A DNA stretch of 64,000 bases, taken from contig NZ_UCNJ01000004.1 of the NCBI RefSeq assembly GCF_900473965.1, positions 1 through 64,000 on the forward strand, read 5' to 3'. The first letter of the stretch is position 1. The number at the start of each line of letters is the position of its first letter. This DNA comes from Synechococcus sp. UW179A. Lineage in GTDB: Bacteria; Cyanobacteriota; Cyanobacteriia; PCC-6307; Cyanobiaceae. The notes beneath the pieces were generated by a model, which did no database searches, was not told where the DNA came from, and worked only from the letters and a program-made list of their open reading frames with translations. Of this stretch, positions 45,458-55,118 are shown piece after piece. The position numbers and the translations under genes were made by a program.

Positions 45458-45562
45458 GTGTCTTTATTTTGATTTTCCTATGAAAAATCAAATCATTTAT
45501 AACCAAGCTTTGTGGTAGCAAATGACAGCATCGTGACGGTCTATATCTAGACAGGTGAGCTG

Positions 45563-45841
45563 ATGGAGATCAAGCCCTCAATGAGTTTTTCTAGTCGCAG
45601 CATAAAAACACCTGAAAGCTGGTTTCATGATCATTTGAGCAAAGCCACCAATTTAAATATCACCAAGACGATAACAATCATGCAGGAAGACCCAAGGGAA
45701 GCCGCCCAATATTTACTACTTCCAATCGATGGATTCCGCGCACTAACAGCGCATTGCCTGGTACTCAACGGAGTTGAAGTTCAACTCAGCGACGAACGAC
45801 CCGGACCGAATACACTGATCCCACAACCTAAACCCAATTAA
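45563..45841 (+). CDS. small hypothetical protein
   Basis: 92 residues (start possibly the ATG at 45581). ITIMQEDPREAAQYLLLPID and FRALTAHCLVLNGVEVQLSD read like an ordinary soluble domain, and the Pro-rich end is short. It converges on the desaturase gene with four bases between stops. No family recognised. Confidence 0.55.
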   Translation: MEIKPSMSFSSRSIKTPESWFHDHLSKATNLNITKTITIMQEDPREAAQYLLLPIDGFRALTAHCLVLNGVEVQLSDERPGPNTLIPQPKPN

Positions 45842-45845
45842 TCAT

Positions 45846-46970
45846 TCATATACCAGTTGACACCAATTCAAGGTTGACGTTGTCCCACAAAATCAAAGAA
45901 AAGCACGAAGGGATCTGATGCAAGTAAAGAGGTTTAACATCGTCAAGTAAATGAAGATTGGCATAATGGCAATCGCGAAGCCGATAATTAGGAATTCTCT
46001 CAGAGAGATGATGGATATGATGATATGCAATATCAGCGGTGAACCAATTCAGAATTGGCGGTAGTTGAAGGAAAGACGATCCTTCAATAGCGCCTTTGAA
46101 ATAGCTCCAATCCTTCTCATTACTGGCATAAGACCCAGGAAAGTTATGTTGAACAAAAAACACAGCAATCATCAAAGCAGCGCTGGCACTCATCGCGCAT
46201 ACATAAAGAAGCCAAAAGTGCCAATGTCCAATTGCCCCTCCAATCATCCACCAACACCAAAAAAGAACGGCAGAATTTGCGATGGTGTCGTAAACCTCAC
46301 CTTTGGTATAGAAAAAGCTAGATTGATGACTTCCAATAATTGAAAAAATATTGGGCAAATTTCCCTTAGAAACAGAACTAAAAAACTTTTTGAAACTTAC
46401 AACAAGACATTCAAAAAAACCTAAAAAGAGAGCAATCCTGGGTTTAAGAATAAGGTAATAAAAACCTCCGGGGAAAAGCAGTAATGGGTGACGCAGAATT
46501 TGATAAAAAGCCTTCTCACTTGATCTCTTCGATTCGTATTGTTCGCGCGTCGTCAAAGCTGAAGGTCCTCTGTAGCGGTCCCAATTGCCATTATATTTGT
46601 GATGAAAGGCATGGCCTCGAGACCAAGGGTGATGGGGTATCCCATGAATAAGACTGAGCCCAAAAGCAACAATTCGATTCAAACTTTTCGAGCGGAATAA
46701 GCTGTGATGTCCACAGTCATGCATCAATGAGAAGCTGCGACTCAACAGAAGAACAATGAGAACAAAAAGGATTGGAGCAGTCAATACCGATATGAAATTA
46801 AACGAGTTAGTTACGACAGAAAAAAGAAATGCACACAAAGCTAAAGGCACAACAGTATTAAAAACCTGCCATATGGCAATACGATCATCGCTAGCCATAA
46901 AGGACTTGAGATCAAAATCAACTCTTCGAACAGGTCTTGATTTTTTGGCGCGGGTGACGGAACTATTCAA
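45846..46970 (-). CDS. membrane fatty acid desaturase
   Basis: 374 residues with two pairs of membrane helices and the three histidine boxes: HDCGHH (84-89), HAFHH (120-124) and HHIHH (317-321), which bind the di-iron centre. The spacing fits the delta-12/omega-3 (DesA/DesB-like) branch acting on lipid-bound acyl chains. It would adjust membrane fluidity. AT-richer than the core region, which may indicate transfer. Confidence 0.92.
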   Translation of the reverse strand: MNSSVTRAKKSRPVRRVDFDLKSFMASDDRIAIWQVFNTVVPLALCAFLFSVVTNSFNFISVLTAPILFVLIVLLLSRSFSLMHDCGHHSLFRSKSLNRIVAFGLSLIHGIPHHPWSRGHAFHHKYNGNWDRYRGPSALTTREQYESKRSSEKAFYQILRHPLLLFPGGFYYLILKPRIALFLGFFECLVVSFKKFFSSVSKGNLPNIFSIIGSHQSSFFYTKGEVYDTIANSAVLFWCWWMIGGAIGHWHFWLLYVCAMSASAALMIAVFFVQHNFPGSYASNEKDWSYFKGAIEGSSFLQLPPILNWFTADIAYHHIHHLSERIPNYRLRDCHYANLHLLDDVKPLYLHQIPSCFSLILWDNVNLELVSTGI

Positions 46971-47324
46971 ATGATTGTTGCATTTTGGTCTTTTGTCTTG
47001 GGTGAAGCTCCGATCAATTTATCGAAAATTCCTCAATTACGTTGGATCATTTGGACCAGATAAGGACACTTTGGAGATGAATGGGGTGATTAGTGGACAG
47101 ATTCCAGTGAGGGCAGGCCATCTGCATGATGCCTGCTCGCCTGCAGGCTTGTCTTAGGTCCATACACTGTGCCGGCCACAACACGAGCAGCGACCATAAA
47201 GAGAGATGGGAGATGCCTGGAAAGGCTCCTGGGCACTCAGTCGTGGCAGGTCAACGACCAGTGATGCACGGAAGACGGACCAGCAACCAGACAGCCAACG
47301 AAAATCAGACCATGCTGGGACGAC
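46971..47324. other. intergenic region, no gene supported
   Basis: Competing frames on both strands (47126-47392 plus, 47154-47474 minus) look like shadows; the region holds no strong signal. Confidence 0.35.
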
Positions 47325-47534
47325 ATGCTGCGAACAGCCTTGAAACCCATCAGCGTGATTATCGTCGTTTTCAGCGGCTTCCTCGCCGGTGAGTTGATTA
47401 CGCAAGCTGCTGATAACGAAGGCGAGCAAAGCGAACTGAGCGAAATCAGAGCACAGGAATGCACCAACGAGCAAGCCGAGACCTGGGAGGTTTCCTCAAA
47501 CGAACAGGTTCAAAAACAAAACTGCCAGCAGTGA
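47325..47534 (+). CDS. small exported or membrane-anchored acidic protein
   Basis: 69 residues: a hydrophobic N-terminus (PISVIIVVFSGFLAGELI) that is a signal peptide or anchor, then an acidic Gln/Glu-rich tail with two Cys. No family recognised. Confidence 0.5.
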   Translation: MLRTALKPISVIIVVFSGFLAGELITQAADNEGEQSELSEIRAQECTNEQAETWEVSSNEQVQKQNCQQ

Positions 47535-47678
47535 CTGCGCTCTCCTAAGCAACCATCGTCTCTGTCCTACCAAATCAGGACAGGGGCGGAGACAGTCCGA
47601 ATCTTCCACCTCTCTACCGCTTTGGGCTCTAGATCCAACACTCAACTCCGTTAAATTAATCAGAGAAATCGGGAATCG

Positions 47679-47873
47679 ATGAACAACCTCGATCTTGAAG
47701 TCGTGAACGTGCTTTTTTTTCAACAGATGCTCGAAGCTGTTGAACAGGAAAGGTGGGAAGAAGCAGCGATGACTCTTTACAAGCTTTATGCCATTGAAGA
47801 AGGAGAGCGTTTTGACGATCTCAATAACGAAACCGCTGAACCAACTCCTGCATTAGAAGCAAAAGCTGCCTAG
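47679..47873 (+). CDS. small hypothetical acidic helical protein
   Basis: 64 residues; LFFQQMLEAVEQERWEEAAM and TLYKLYAIEEGERFDDLNN form a helical, Glu-rich domain. Soluble, no family recognised. Confidence 0.55.
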   Translation: MNNLDLEVVNVLFFQQMLEAVEQERWEEAAMTLYKLYAIEEGERFDDLNNETAEPTPALEAKAA

Positions 47874-48507
47874 AAACTGACCAACTCTCTGAACACAGCT
47901 GTAACCAGCGCTTCTACAGCAACACAAGCAAATCTTCAGCACACAAAATCAGCTTGTAGCCACAAAAACTTATCATAAATCAATCAATATTTCGACTCTA
48001 AACATCTACTCAATCCAAAACTCAGCTTTCAAAGCTCTAGCATCCTGAAACAGCTGCCCAACGGCAAGCTCTCGCAGTCGTGAATCAAGCCATCGATGTA
48101 GGCGAACAGTCTTATATGGGATGTTGAGAAGACCGTCGGATGGCAGGTTCTCCTCGTAGAGAATCGTCACTATCTAGACAGTATGGACCAAATTTTAAAA
48201 AAAGTATTCCTCACCGTGTGCCATGGCATCTGATCCAATTATCTCAGCCTATTGCTCCAGAAAACAGGCTAACGCGTGGAAACACGTTGTTCAGCGAACA
48301 GACAGGAGGATGATTTGATCACGAGTTAGATTCAGCAAGCATCTAATTGCTTTCGGCAAACGCCGAAAGCAATAACATCAAGCAAAACAAATAATAAGGA
48401 TGTGTATTAGGCCCATTATGCGACCTTAAATATAATGTTCAGGAAATAAAAGGTGTTGAGCCTTACACAAAAGGAGCAGGCCATCGACCACAGCAGAGCT
48501 TCAACAA
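47874..48507. other. intergenic region, no gene supported
   Basis: The stretch TTGCTTTCGGCAAACGCCGAAAGCAA near 48349-48374 is a strong 10-bp hairpin that could terminate or regulate a transcript; no gene is seen beside it. Confidence 0.4.
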
Positions 48508-48789
48508 CTAAGAATCATGCTGGTGAAGCTTATGGAGCCTTTCAACAATTGTTTTTTGTAGTCGGTCTTTTTTTGAAGAAAGCCAGGTGCTGACATTAGC
48601 TTTCTCCTCGGACGTGAGATTCATTTTTTGAACATAATCTTTTGTAGCATCCCAAACGAGCGCTCCAAACTCCTTGGAATGCTTCAGCCTTTCAGCGACG
48701 CCTCCATGAAGATCATCTTCATCCAAGAGAGGGTGAGTTTCAACAATCGCTGTCACATCAACCGTTTGAGGATCTGAATTCTCCGACAT
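48508..48789 (-). CDS. small hypothetical helical protein
   Basis: 93 residues from MSENSDPQTVDVTAIVETHP; the C-terminal half is charged and helical (KANVSTWLSSKKDRLQKTIV). The frame upstream of this ATG is not protein-like. No family recognised. Confidence 0.6.
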   Translation of the reverse strand: MSENSDPQTVDVTAIVETHPLLDEDDLHGGVAERLKHSKEFGALVWDATKDYVQKMNLTSEEKANVSTWLSSKKDRLQKTIVERLHKLHQHDS

Positions 48790-48930
48790 TGGACTTAATG
48801 ACAACCAACCAATGCATAGCAAGCTCTGCGGCTCAGGGCAGATGGGCACTACACCAAGACGATTAACTTGACAAAACGACAAAGAAACAACGTGACACTA
48901 TAAGCGATGAATCGATTCCATTCATTGTGA

Positions 48931-49140
48931 TCATGCTGCAGGACCATATTCAGAGAGCTCAGCAGCTGTAGGACTCATTGCTTTGGCCAGGATCAGCAGG
49001 TCAGTCGCCAGTCCGTGTTCACCCTCACGCAGGAGCAGTTTCCTCAGACAAATCACGTCACCATAATCAGCGGCGGCTGTACCGTTAATCAGACCGCGGG
49101 CGGTCCCACGGGCAACAGCCAGTTGAAGCGTCATGCTCAT
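48931..49140 (-). CDS. small hypothetical protein
   Basis: 69 residues from MSMTLQLAVARGTARGLING; ends LAKAMSPTAAELSEYGPAA. Protein-like composition but no family. Confidence 0.45.
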   Translation of the reverse strand: MSMTLQLAVARGTARGLINGTAAADYGDVICLRKLLLREGEHGLATDLLILAKAMSPTAAELSEYGPAA

Positions 49141-49592
49141 ACTTCCAGGCTGATCCATGCTCGGGAGTTAGTCGCTGTAACCCCCTACAAAGCTCCTGAA
49201 TTCAGAGTTTTTCCATAAAGCAGCTACCAGCGAAGGCAAAAAAAACCCGAGTCGTAAGCGAAGGTGTGTTACTGGAACTACATAACTCAAGGCAAGTCAA
49301 GGCTTCTCATGGATCCAGGATGGGGTCTTAGGTGAAAAATCAGCCAAACAGCAGGGGCTGAGACAATCAAACAAGAAAGGCATATGATCCCAGACACACA
49401 ATTCTCTACAGGTCATGCGTAGACGCACAAGCTAAGCAAATCGGCGAAAGATGAAGAAATCAGGAAGGATTAGGGCTTATTAAACAAAGCATTAGCAATG
49501 CGTCAACGAAAAAGAAGTCTCAAGACACTTTCTTCCACATCACAACAGCTTTCGAGCCACAACAGCAGTCTTCCATCAGCGAAAATATCAAA
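49141..49592. other. intergenic region, no gene supported
   Basis: No protein-like frame; AT-rich toward the right. Confidence 0.35.
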
Positions 49593-49721
49593 ATGAAAAA
49601 TGAAATCAAAATCATCTCAGGCTTCTTGATTGTGAATTCAATGATCATTTCAAGCGTTGTTCTTCTCTACATGAGAGGTGGTATGAAGTTTGAGAAAGTT
49701 CTTGACCACCTTATTAATTGA
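49593..49721 (+). CDS. 42-residue single-pass membrane protein
   Basis: MKNEIKIISGFLIVNSMIIS starts a membrane helix through VVLLYM, followed by RGGMKFEKVLDHLIN. Good composition for a small membrane protein; no family recognised. Confidence 0.45.
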   Translation: MKNEIKIISGFLIVNSMIISSVVLLYMRGGMKFEKVLDHLIN

Positions 49722-50192
49722 ATTTTGCTTTGAACCATCACCAAAGTTTGAGCAAACTGATTACCTTTTAAGTAAAAATTCTGTCTAAAAAACGAAGTTT
49801 GAAATCCGTAAAATCTCTCTAGGTATAGCCTGTCTAAACACTGATTATCAAGCAATACAAAACATATACTAGTAACTGAAGCTTCGCTTTAGCCACAGCG
49901 GAAGGTTGTTAGACACATTGCTGCAGGCTTATAAATACAGGTGTAACTAAACGCTGATAGTTAGTCTACTCTCAGCCGTGATCAAAAGGGTTAAATTAAT
50001 CGATTTGATCAATATACTGATCCACCAACTAAAGAGCAATGAACCCTTCTGGAAATACTTCATGCCAGTTGTCTTTCAAATATCCAAATCTCTTCCTGGC
50101 TTCCTGCAGAGATGAGTGGTGGCTGTCAAGCTGCTCCTCGTCATTAAGCCAGAAAAGGATAAGACAATTGTCATACGACAAATTCATGTCAT
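49722..50192. other. intergenic region, no gene supported
   Basis: A 62-codon minus-strand frame (49667-49855) overlaps the small membrane gene and is not protein-like. Confidence 0.35.
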
Positions 50193-50561
50193 TTATAAAT
50201 GTCTTTTAAAAAGATAAGTGTTTCCATTGAACACAATCTTATAGAAATCAAGGTGAATTAGGCTCTGCCAAAGCTGTTCTGGATTATGGCGCTTCAACAA
50301 CAGCTTAGGAAGACATCCCCTAGAAAGAGACATCCAGTCTTTGACAAACTGTTCCAACACGTCTCCTTCAGTACCCTTATACTCAGAGAAGAATAAGTCT
50401 AAAAATTGAGCCGAAGTACTGATATTATAGTCTGCCAAAATTAAAAGAAAGCTGTCGACTTCTTTTTGATCATCAATAAATTGGGTACGATCGGAGATTA
50501 AATCGACAAGCCCCTGCTCGATCAAGCTTTTTGATTCATACCAACTTGAAAAGCTAACCAT
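50193..50561 (-). CDS. hypothetical protein, second gene of an overlapping pair
   Basis: 122 residues from MVSFSSWYESKSLIEQGLVD; a helical soluble protein with many aromatic residues (LDLFFSEYKGTEG, LWQSLIHLDFYKIVF). Its start overlaps the end of the upstream gene by eight bases, so the two are co-translated and probably work together. An ATG at 50573 is possible. No family recognised. Confidence 0.6.
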   Translation of the reverse strand: MVSFSSWYESKSLIEQGLVDLISDRTQFIDDQKEVDSFLLILADYNISTSAQFLDLFFSEYKGTEGDVLEQFVKDWMSLSRGCLPKLLLKRHNPEQLWQSLIHLDFYKIVFNGNTYLFKRHL

Positions 50562-51021
50562 GGCACCAGTCAATTATTTTGAGATCCTCGTCGCCTTCCT
50601 TAAACAAGTCAACGGCAATACCATTAAACCAAGCAACAAATTCCAAAGAGTAACATTCTCCGTGAGGTGTTTTTGTATAACTACCGCTTGAAAAATCTAA
50701 TCCATCCTTAGTTATCGAAAAGGCTTCGGCATGATGAATATAAATGGCATAAGCGTAGTTTTTCAAGCATTGTGCACGATCAGCATCATCCAAGCCACAG
50801 TCATTGATCCAGAGTTCAATATTATCACCAACAAACATCCTCAGCTGGTACTTTTCGGCTATCCTGCTCGAAATAAATAACAAGCCTGAATGATGATGAT
50901 CATTCCAATAATATCCACTTTCATATCTCGAATAGTCCTTGGAATCCTCAATTAGATCATCTTTAATGGAATAGAACTTCTCTTCCCATCCTCGGTTGTC
51001 TGGTGGCTGGCTGCTTTGCAT
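50554..51021 (-). CDS. hypothetical acidic protein, first gene of an overlapping pair
   Basis: 155 residues, acidic and aromatic-rich (DYSRYESGYYWNDHHHSGLL, CYSLEFVAWFNGIAVDLFKE). No signal or membrane segment. Together with the overlapping downstream gene it forms a two-gene unit in AT-rich accessory DNA; the arrangement resembles small accessory (for example toxin/immunity-like) pairs, but there is no motif to support a function. Confidence 0.65.
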   Translation of the reverse strand: MQSSQPPDNRGWEEKFYSIKDDLIEDSKDYSRYESGYYWNDHHHSGLLFISSRIAEKYQLRMFVGDNIELWINDCGLDDADRAQCLKNYAYAIYIHHAEAFSITKDGLDFSSGSYTKTPHGECYSLEFVAWFNGIAVDLFKEGDEDLKIIDWCHG

Positions 51022-51427
51022 CTAATCAGAATAGTTCATTGTAAAACACAAAAGCCATAGCACTCGCTCTATCAAGTGAGGTGTATGGAGTCAATGGAAT
51101 AGAAGCAAGCCACATTAAAAATCACGATTTTAGCCTAAAATTCATATGGGCTATTATGCCTGGTATTAACAGCGATTGCACCACGCTGAATCACGCCAGA
51201 GATCATTCTGTAAACCTGTCTTTGTTGCAAACCCATAACCCATCACGCGTGGTCAAAAGCATCAGCCTCATCCGATGAAACAATTTCTACAGAAGACTCG
51301 AGATCAAGCAGTGTGGGAGCAAGCTATATCCAAACAATATCATCGGTCGCGTCCGAGCAGGATATTTAAGTAGAGACGCTGGTGCCCATACAAAGTAAGT
51401 GATCATCATGACGTCAAGCCGAAGCAA
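51022..51427. other. intergenic region, no gene supported
   Basis: A 65-codon frame at 51081-51278 is not convincing. Confidence 0.35.
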
Positions 51428-51580
51428 TTGGAGCGGATGGACATCGCAGTAGCGAGGCTTGGTATGCCTTGCATCATTCGATGCACAACCATGACTGGTG
51501 TTCTCCAGGTCAAGTCCTGGTGGGCAAGTCGGGTGATTGATTGTGATGGGTCTGCTCATGAACCAACTCGCTCATCCGTA
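51428..51580 (+). pseudogene. possible decayed DUF3104 gene
   Basis: LGMPCIIRCTTMTG then SWWASRVIDCDGSAHEP aligns with PGMTVIVRHDYLTG and DWWMGHVIHCGGAARDP of the intact gene at 32716. The rest of the domain is gone and the frame runs antisense into the next gene. Confidence 0.5.
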
Positions 51581-51581
51581 T

Positions 51582-51863
51582 TCACCGGCTCCCTTCATCG
51601 TCGATCTCATCGAAAACGACACATCGATGGGGATTATCCGCTGCAAATAGGATCGACATCTGTTGAATGTTCTGCGTTTCGTCTGGCAGGCCATGGTATG
51701 AAATTCCCTTAGCGATCGACCCCAGTGACAGGGTATCCGGAATCTTCTGAAGCTCTGTACAGTGTTCTGAAAGGTTTTTCACCGCCTCTTCCTCAGAATC
51801 TGCTGCGACTTTCCAGAGGACGTCGACTTCGACGGGAGTTGTAATCAAGTAGGTAGGGCTCAT
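51582..51863 (-). CDS. small hypothetical protein
   Basis: 93 residues: MSPTYLITTPVEVDVLWKVA, ADSEEEAVKNLSEHCTELQK and a C-terminal PHRCVVFDEIDDEG. An alpha/beta soluble domain by appearance; no family recognised. Confidence 0.62.
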   Translation of the reverse strand: MSPTYLITTPVEVDVLWKVAADSEEEAVKNLSEHCTELQKIPDTLSLGSIAKGISYHGLPDETQNIQQMSILFAADNPHRCVVFDEIDDEGSR

Positions 51864-52523
51864 TGAACTTCCACAGACCCATGAATTGTGCGTTGATGCT
51901 GTTGCGTTGTCAGGTTTTTGTTACCACTCCAACATGCAGTCACGCACCATGGTGCAGTTCATTGCTGATGCACAAGTCCAATGATGAGGCCCTTGCGGCC
52001 ACCAAGTAATCAGCCAAACAACATTTGCAGGCTTTGAGTAACTAGAGCGTCAACGCAGTGAATCAACACTGGAATTACGCACCAACTTACAAATAGAGAA
52101 AAACTAAAAAAGAATGGCAAAACATCCAAGACTACTTACTGAACAAAGAAGTGCACCGTACGAAACCTGTAAAAAACATCAGACGCCTCAATGAGTTTGT
52201 TCGTCAGAGCAGGAAACAACCTGAGACAATCATTCAAAAGGTTGAAAAACAGGAGACAAAGTTCGAAGAATATCTAACAAAGAGACTCTGCTGCAGGAGC
52301 TTTGCTATTTTGTGATTAATGCGACGAAACCGTTTCCTTGCCTATGGTGAGATGAATATAGAGAGATCTATAGTCCATGAGCATCAACTGGTTAGGCGTT
52401 GGTACATTAGTCCTCACAATAGCTCTAGCTTCATATATCAGTTTTAGGCAAAAACAATCTTTCTTTAATCACTAACAAAAAAGTAGTTATTAATTAATCA
52501 TATCAACAAAAGACAATAAAGCC
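51864..52523. other. region with at most one very short frame
   Basis: A 32-codon frame at 52377-52475 (MSINWLGVGTLVLTIALASY..) would be a tiny membrane peptide of the size of photosystem or cytochrome subunits; it is not recognised. The rest is AT-rich without features. Confidence 0.35.
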
Positions 52524-52709
52524 TCACTTCGTGAACAAGACAATCAGCAACGAAATGGTGCTCAGAGCTATCACACCATAAAGCCAAACTTTACGACTAT
52601 ATTTGCTGTTAAAATCGTGAACCCAGTTCGGAACACCATCAGACACAAAGAGGATAGTGAGACCAAGAAGAAAGAATATAGGAATACCTAAGGCAATTAA
52701 AAGATCCAT
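52524..52709 (-). CDS. 61-residue two-helix membrane protein
   Basis: MDLLIALGIPIFFLLGLTIL, a loop with WVHDFNSKYSRKVW, then VWLYGVIALSTISLLIVLF. Two clean membrane segments with basic residues in the loop. Likely real; no family recognised. Confidence 0.62.
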   Translation of the reverse strand: MDLLIALGIPIFFLLGLTILFVSDGVPNWVHDFNSKYSRKVWLYGVIALSTISLLIVLFTK

Positions 52710-52724
52710 TGAATACGTAGGAGA

Positions 52725-52976
52725 ATGCTAATCATAACTGACACCTTAAAGGATATTGTTTTAATCCACAAGATCATTACCTACCAACTAATCTCTTTAC
52801 AAAAGAAAAACAAAAAACAAAAAAGTGTTGATAAAGATGAGCCTATACACACCTTAGCCTTGAAAACAAAGCAGCTTTTCAAGGATATTGCCATCAATAA
52901 TGAATTGCAGTTCTTTGAAACTTCTAATTGGATCATCCATCCTCTCTGGCTCGAGAACATAGAATCCGACACGTAG
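52725..52976 (+). CDS. small hypothetical protein
   Basis: 83 residues, basic in the middle (QKKNKKQKSVDKDEP) and aromatic toward the end (FFETSNWIIHPLWLENIE). Divergent from the two-helix protein. No family recognised. Confidence 0.45.
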   Translation: MLIITDTLKDIVLIHKIITYQLISLQKKNKKQKSVDKDEPIHTLALKTKQLFKDIAINNELQFFETSNWIIHPLWLENIESDT

Positions 52977-53469
52977 ATAGAAATAATCCGGCAGCAGGCT
53001 TAGGCCATTAAGCAAATAATCCAAAAACAAGCCATTAGACAGTTAAAAAGTGATAAGAAAAGTGGTATCGTGGCACTAAAAGCATGATACCAACTAAAAA
53101 TATTCCCATAACTATTATTCTCATCACCGATTAGAAGCAAAAAACTTAATGCAAAACCAAGGTAATCATAAGATTGAACTAAGAATAATTCAAAAAACGA
53201 CTTACACGATTAATCTATCAGTCACTATATGCATCCATTCATCTTTCAAGGTAAAGCAAGCCTAAGTTAAAGCAAATAAAAACTTCCTTCGAAAACTAAA
53301 GTGATTCAGAAAGCCTGCTAAGCTAAAAACAACAAAGAGATGAGAAACGCCAACTACGAAAGCATTGCAAAGGCAAAAGGTCTCATTATCCTGAAACAAT
53401 TAGGGAATCGAAAAATCAAATTCTTTCCAAAGTTTTATCCGTTCACACACCTCAATTTAAGACCAGGCT
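52977..53469. other. region with at most one short frame
   Basis: A 48-codon basic frame (53340-53486, MRNANYESIAKAKGLIILKQ..) overlaps the next gene in another frame; low support. Otherwise AT-rich. Confidence 0.3.
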
Positions 53470-53862
53470 ATGCAACTTACTCGTAATTTCGTTGATAATG
53501 CCATACAATTGCTTGAGGCTGGCGCTATTGACGAGTTCCTAGCCAATTACATAGCTGAAGATGTCCAATGGATTATCACGGGTTCAAGTGTACTTAGTGG
53601 CACTTATTCATCAAGAAAGCATTTTATCAATACCGCGATCTTAAGGTTAAAGTCTTCATTAGATGGCAACATTCAATGGAAAGTAAAGAGTGTAATCATT
53701 GATGGTCCCGTTGCTGTACTAGAAATGACTTCAAAGGCGGTTTCCAAGCAGGGAGAACCTTACAATAACCAATACGTTTGGATACTAGAGTTTAATGGCA
53801 AAACATTTAATAACGTACGAGTGTATTTTGACGATGTCTTGGTTGACAAGATTATTAAATAA
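53470..53862 (+). CDS. NTF2-like / SnoaL-like domain protein
   Basis: 130 residues with the order helix, FLANYIAEDVQWIITGSSVL, GTYSSRKHFI, then strands (IQWKVKSVIIDGPVAVLEMT, YVWILEFNGKTFNNVRVYFD). This cone-shaped alpha+beta fold is used by ketosteroid isomerases, small-molecule binders and stress proteins; the exact role is unknown. No operon partner. Confidence 0.8.
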   Translation: MQLTRNFVDNAIQLLEAGAIDEFLANYIAEDVQWIITGSSVLSGTYSSRKHFINTAILRLKSSLDGNIQWKVKSVIIDGPVAVLEMTSKAVSKQGEPYNNQYVWILEFNGKTFNNVRVYFDDVLVDKIIK

Positions 53863-54386
53863 ATAACACTTCAGCAAACGATCTAAGCCGACATCATATA
53901 GGCGGTACATATGTTCGAACTTTACACTAACCAAACATTATCCTTGCGCCTAAGAGTATTAAAAATTATGCATTTTAAAGGAAAGTAAAGTACATGGATT
54001 GAGGAATGCGAACAGAAATTTTGCACTTACGATTATGCCGACTAACAATAGTTCCTAAAATTCACTTCACAAATGAAAACAATAGTGAACATATACCATG
54101 TAATTAAAGATTCACTTGGGCACATTAGAAACTTTAAGAGGCTCTTATAGGATGGTCATAAATTTACTCTTTCCACGATACGGTAAACTTTAGATATCAT
54201 AAATATCAGAATTGTAAACGCGTTTTTAAAATGGTCTTAAAGTTGGCATATTAAAAGATCATTACCCCTCTTATTAAAGGAGAACGGTTGAAGGTGATAG
54301 CTAAAGAAGCTGTCTTTTCCGCCTAAACATAGGGAGGCAATGCTCATGCTTCAGAGACACGACTGAATTCCATAGCCTGCAGATGC
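53863..54386. other. intergenic region, no gene supported
   Basis: AT-rich, no protein-like frame. It lies downstream of two convergent genes. Confidence 0.4.
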
Positions 54387-54656
54387 TTAATAGACATATT
54401 CATACCTTATGCCATAAACAGGAATAACACGTGGATGGCGGTTGACCTCATGTTGATATGCCCGCAGTTCGCTTCGGTGGTTATGAGTGTCACGGCGGAT
54501 GTCCCTGCGTAGCTGCCTCAACCTCAACTCATGCCTTAACTTATTTTTATTGCTTCGCGCTTCAGCTGCAGGAGCTAGAACAAACATTGTGGAACCAACT
54601 AAACCAATACACAGAACAGATGCGGTTACTTTGAAGGCCTTGTTGAAAAATGTCAT
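54387..54656 (-). CDS. secreted basic protein related to the His-rich family, without the His run
   Basis: 89 residues: signal peptide (ASVLCIGLVGSTMFVLAPAA, cleavage near AEA), then RHELRLRQLRRDIRRDTHNH, RSELRAYQHEVNRHPRVIPV and YGIRYEYVY. The ELR.LRRD...PRVIPVYG order matches the His-rich proteins at 16325, 19393 and 28185, but the poly-His insert is absent. It has the four-box CACCAGA operator in place of module context. Confidence 0.72.
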   Translation of the reverse strand: MTFFNKAFKVTASVLCIGLVGSTMFVLAPAAEARSNKNKLRHELRLRQLRRDIRRDTHNHRSELRAYQHEVNRHPRVIPVYGIRYEYVY

Positions 54657-54675
54657 GGATTGAAGAAGTGAATAT

Positions 54676-54779
54676 GGGGGAGTCTCCCGCCCTGGATCAC
54701 TCCAAGATCACAGACAATCTGGTGAACACAGTGCGGGACTCTGGTGCAGACACCTAGAAGTTCTGGTGAACTTCTGGTG
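54676..54779 (-). promoter_or_regulatory. four-box CACCAGA operator and hairpin, copy 2
   Basis: On the minus strand the boxes begin at 54779, 54768, 54746 and 54724 (offsets 0, 11, 33, 55). GGGAGACTCCC follows near 54680, about 20 bases before the ATG at 54656. Box-to-start distance (68 bases) equals that of copy 1. Confidence 0.7.
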
Positions 54780-54790
54780 AAAAGCACAAA

Positions 54791-55118
54791 TCCCTCTTCG
54801 AAGTCTCAAGAGCAACAAACCATCGTAGGAAGAAAGGCGGTAATCAATGTCAGTCATGGCAGCTGATAACTGAAGGGTTGGTGGTCAACCAAGCTCACCG
54901 CTATTTTTGGGATACGCCTACCGACATGTATCGATGACCCCAACCGCCTCAATCAATGACCCGTAAAAGGCCTTCGGCTAATACTGATGCTCCTAATATG
55001 AATGCGATCATATGCAGACTTGGTGAACTTAAGATTAATATAGGTTTCAAACCCAGATTAAAAATAATATTGCAAACCATACACCTGTAAATTAGGTTCC
55101 TGATATGTTTTTTCAAAA
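54791..55118. other. intergenic region, no gene supported
   Basis: AT-rich divergent space before the 360-residue gene; no distinctive signal. Confidence 0.35.

Noticed and set aside
47126-47474. Frames of 88 (+) and 106 (-) codons
   Set aside because: They overlap the better 69-residue gene at 47325 and look like shadows.
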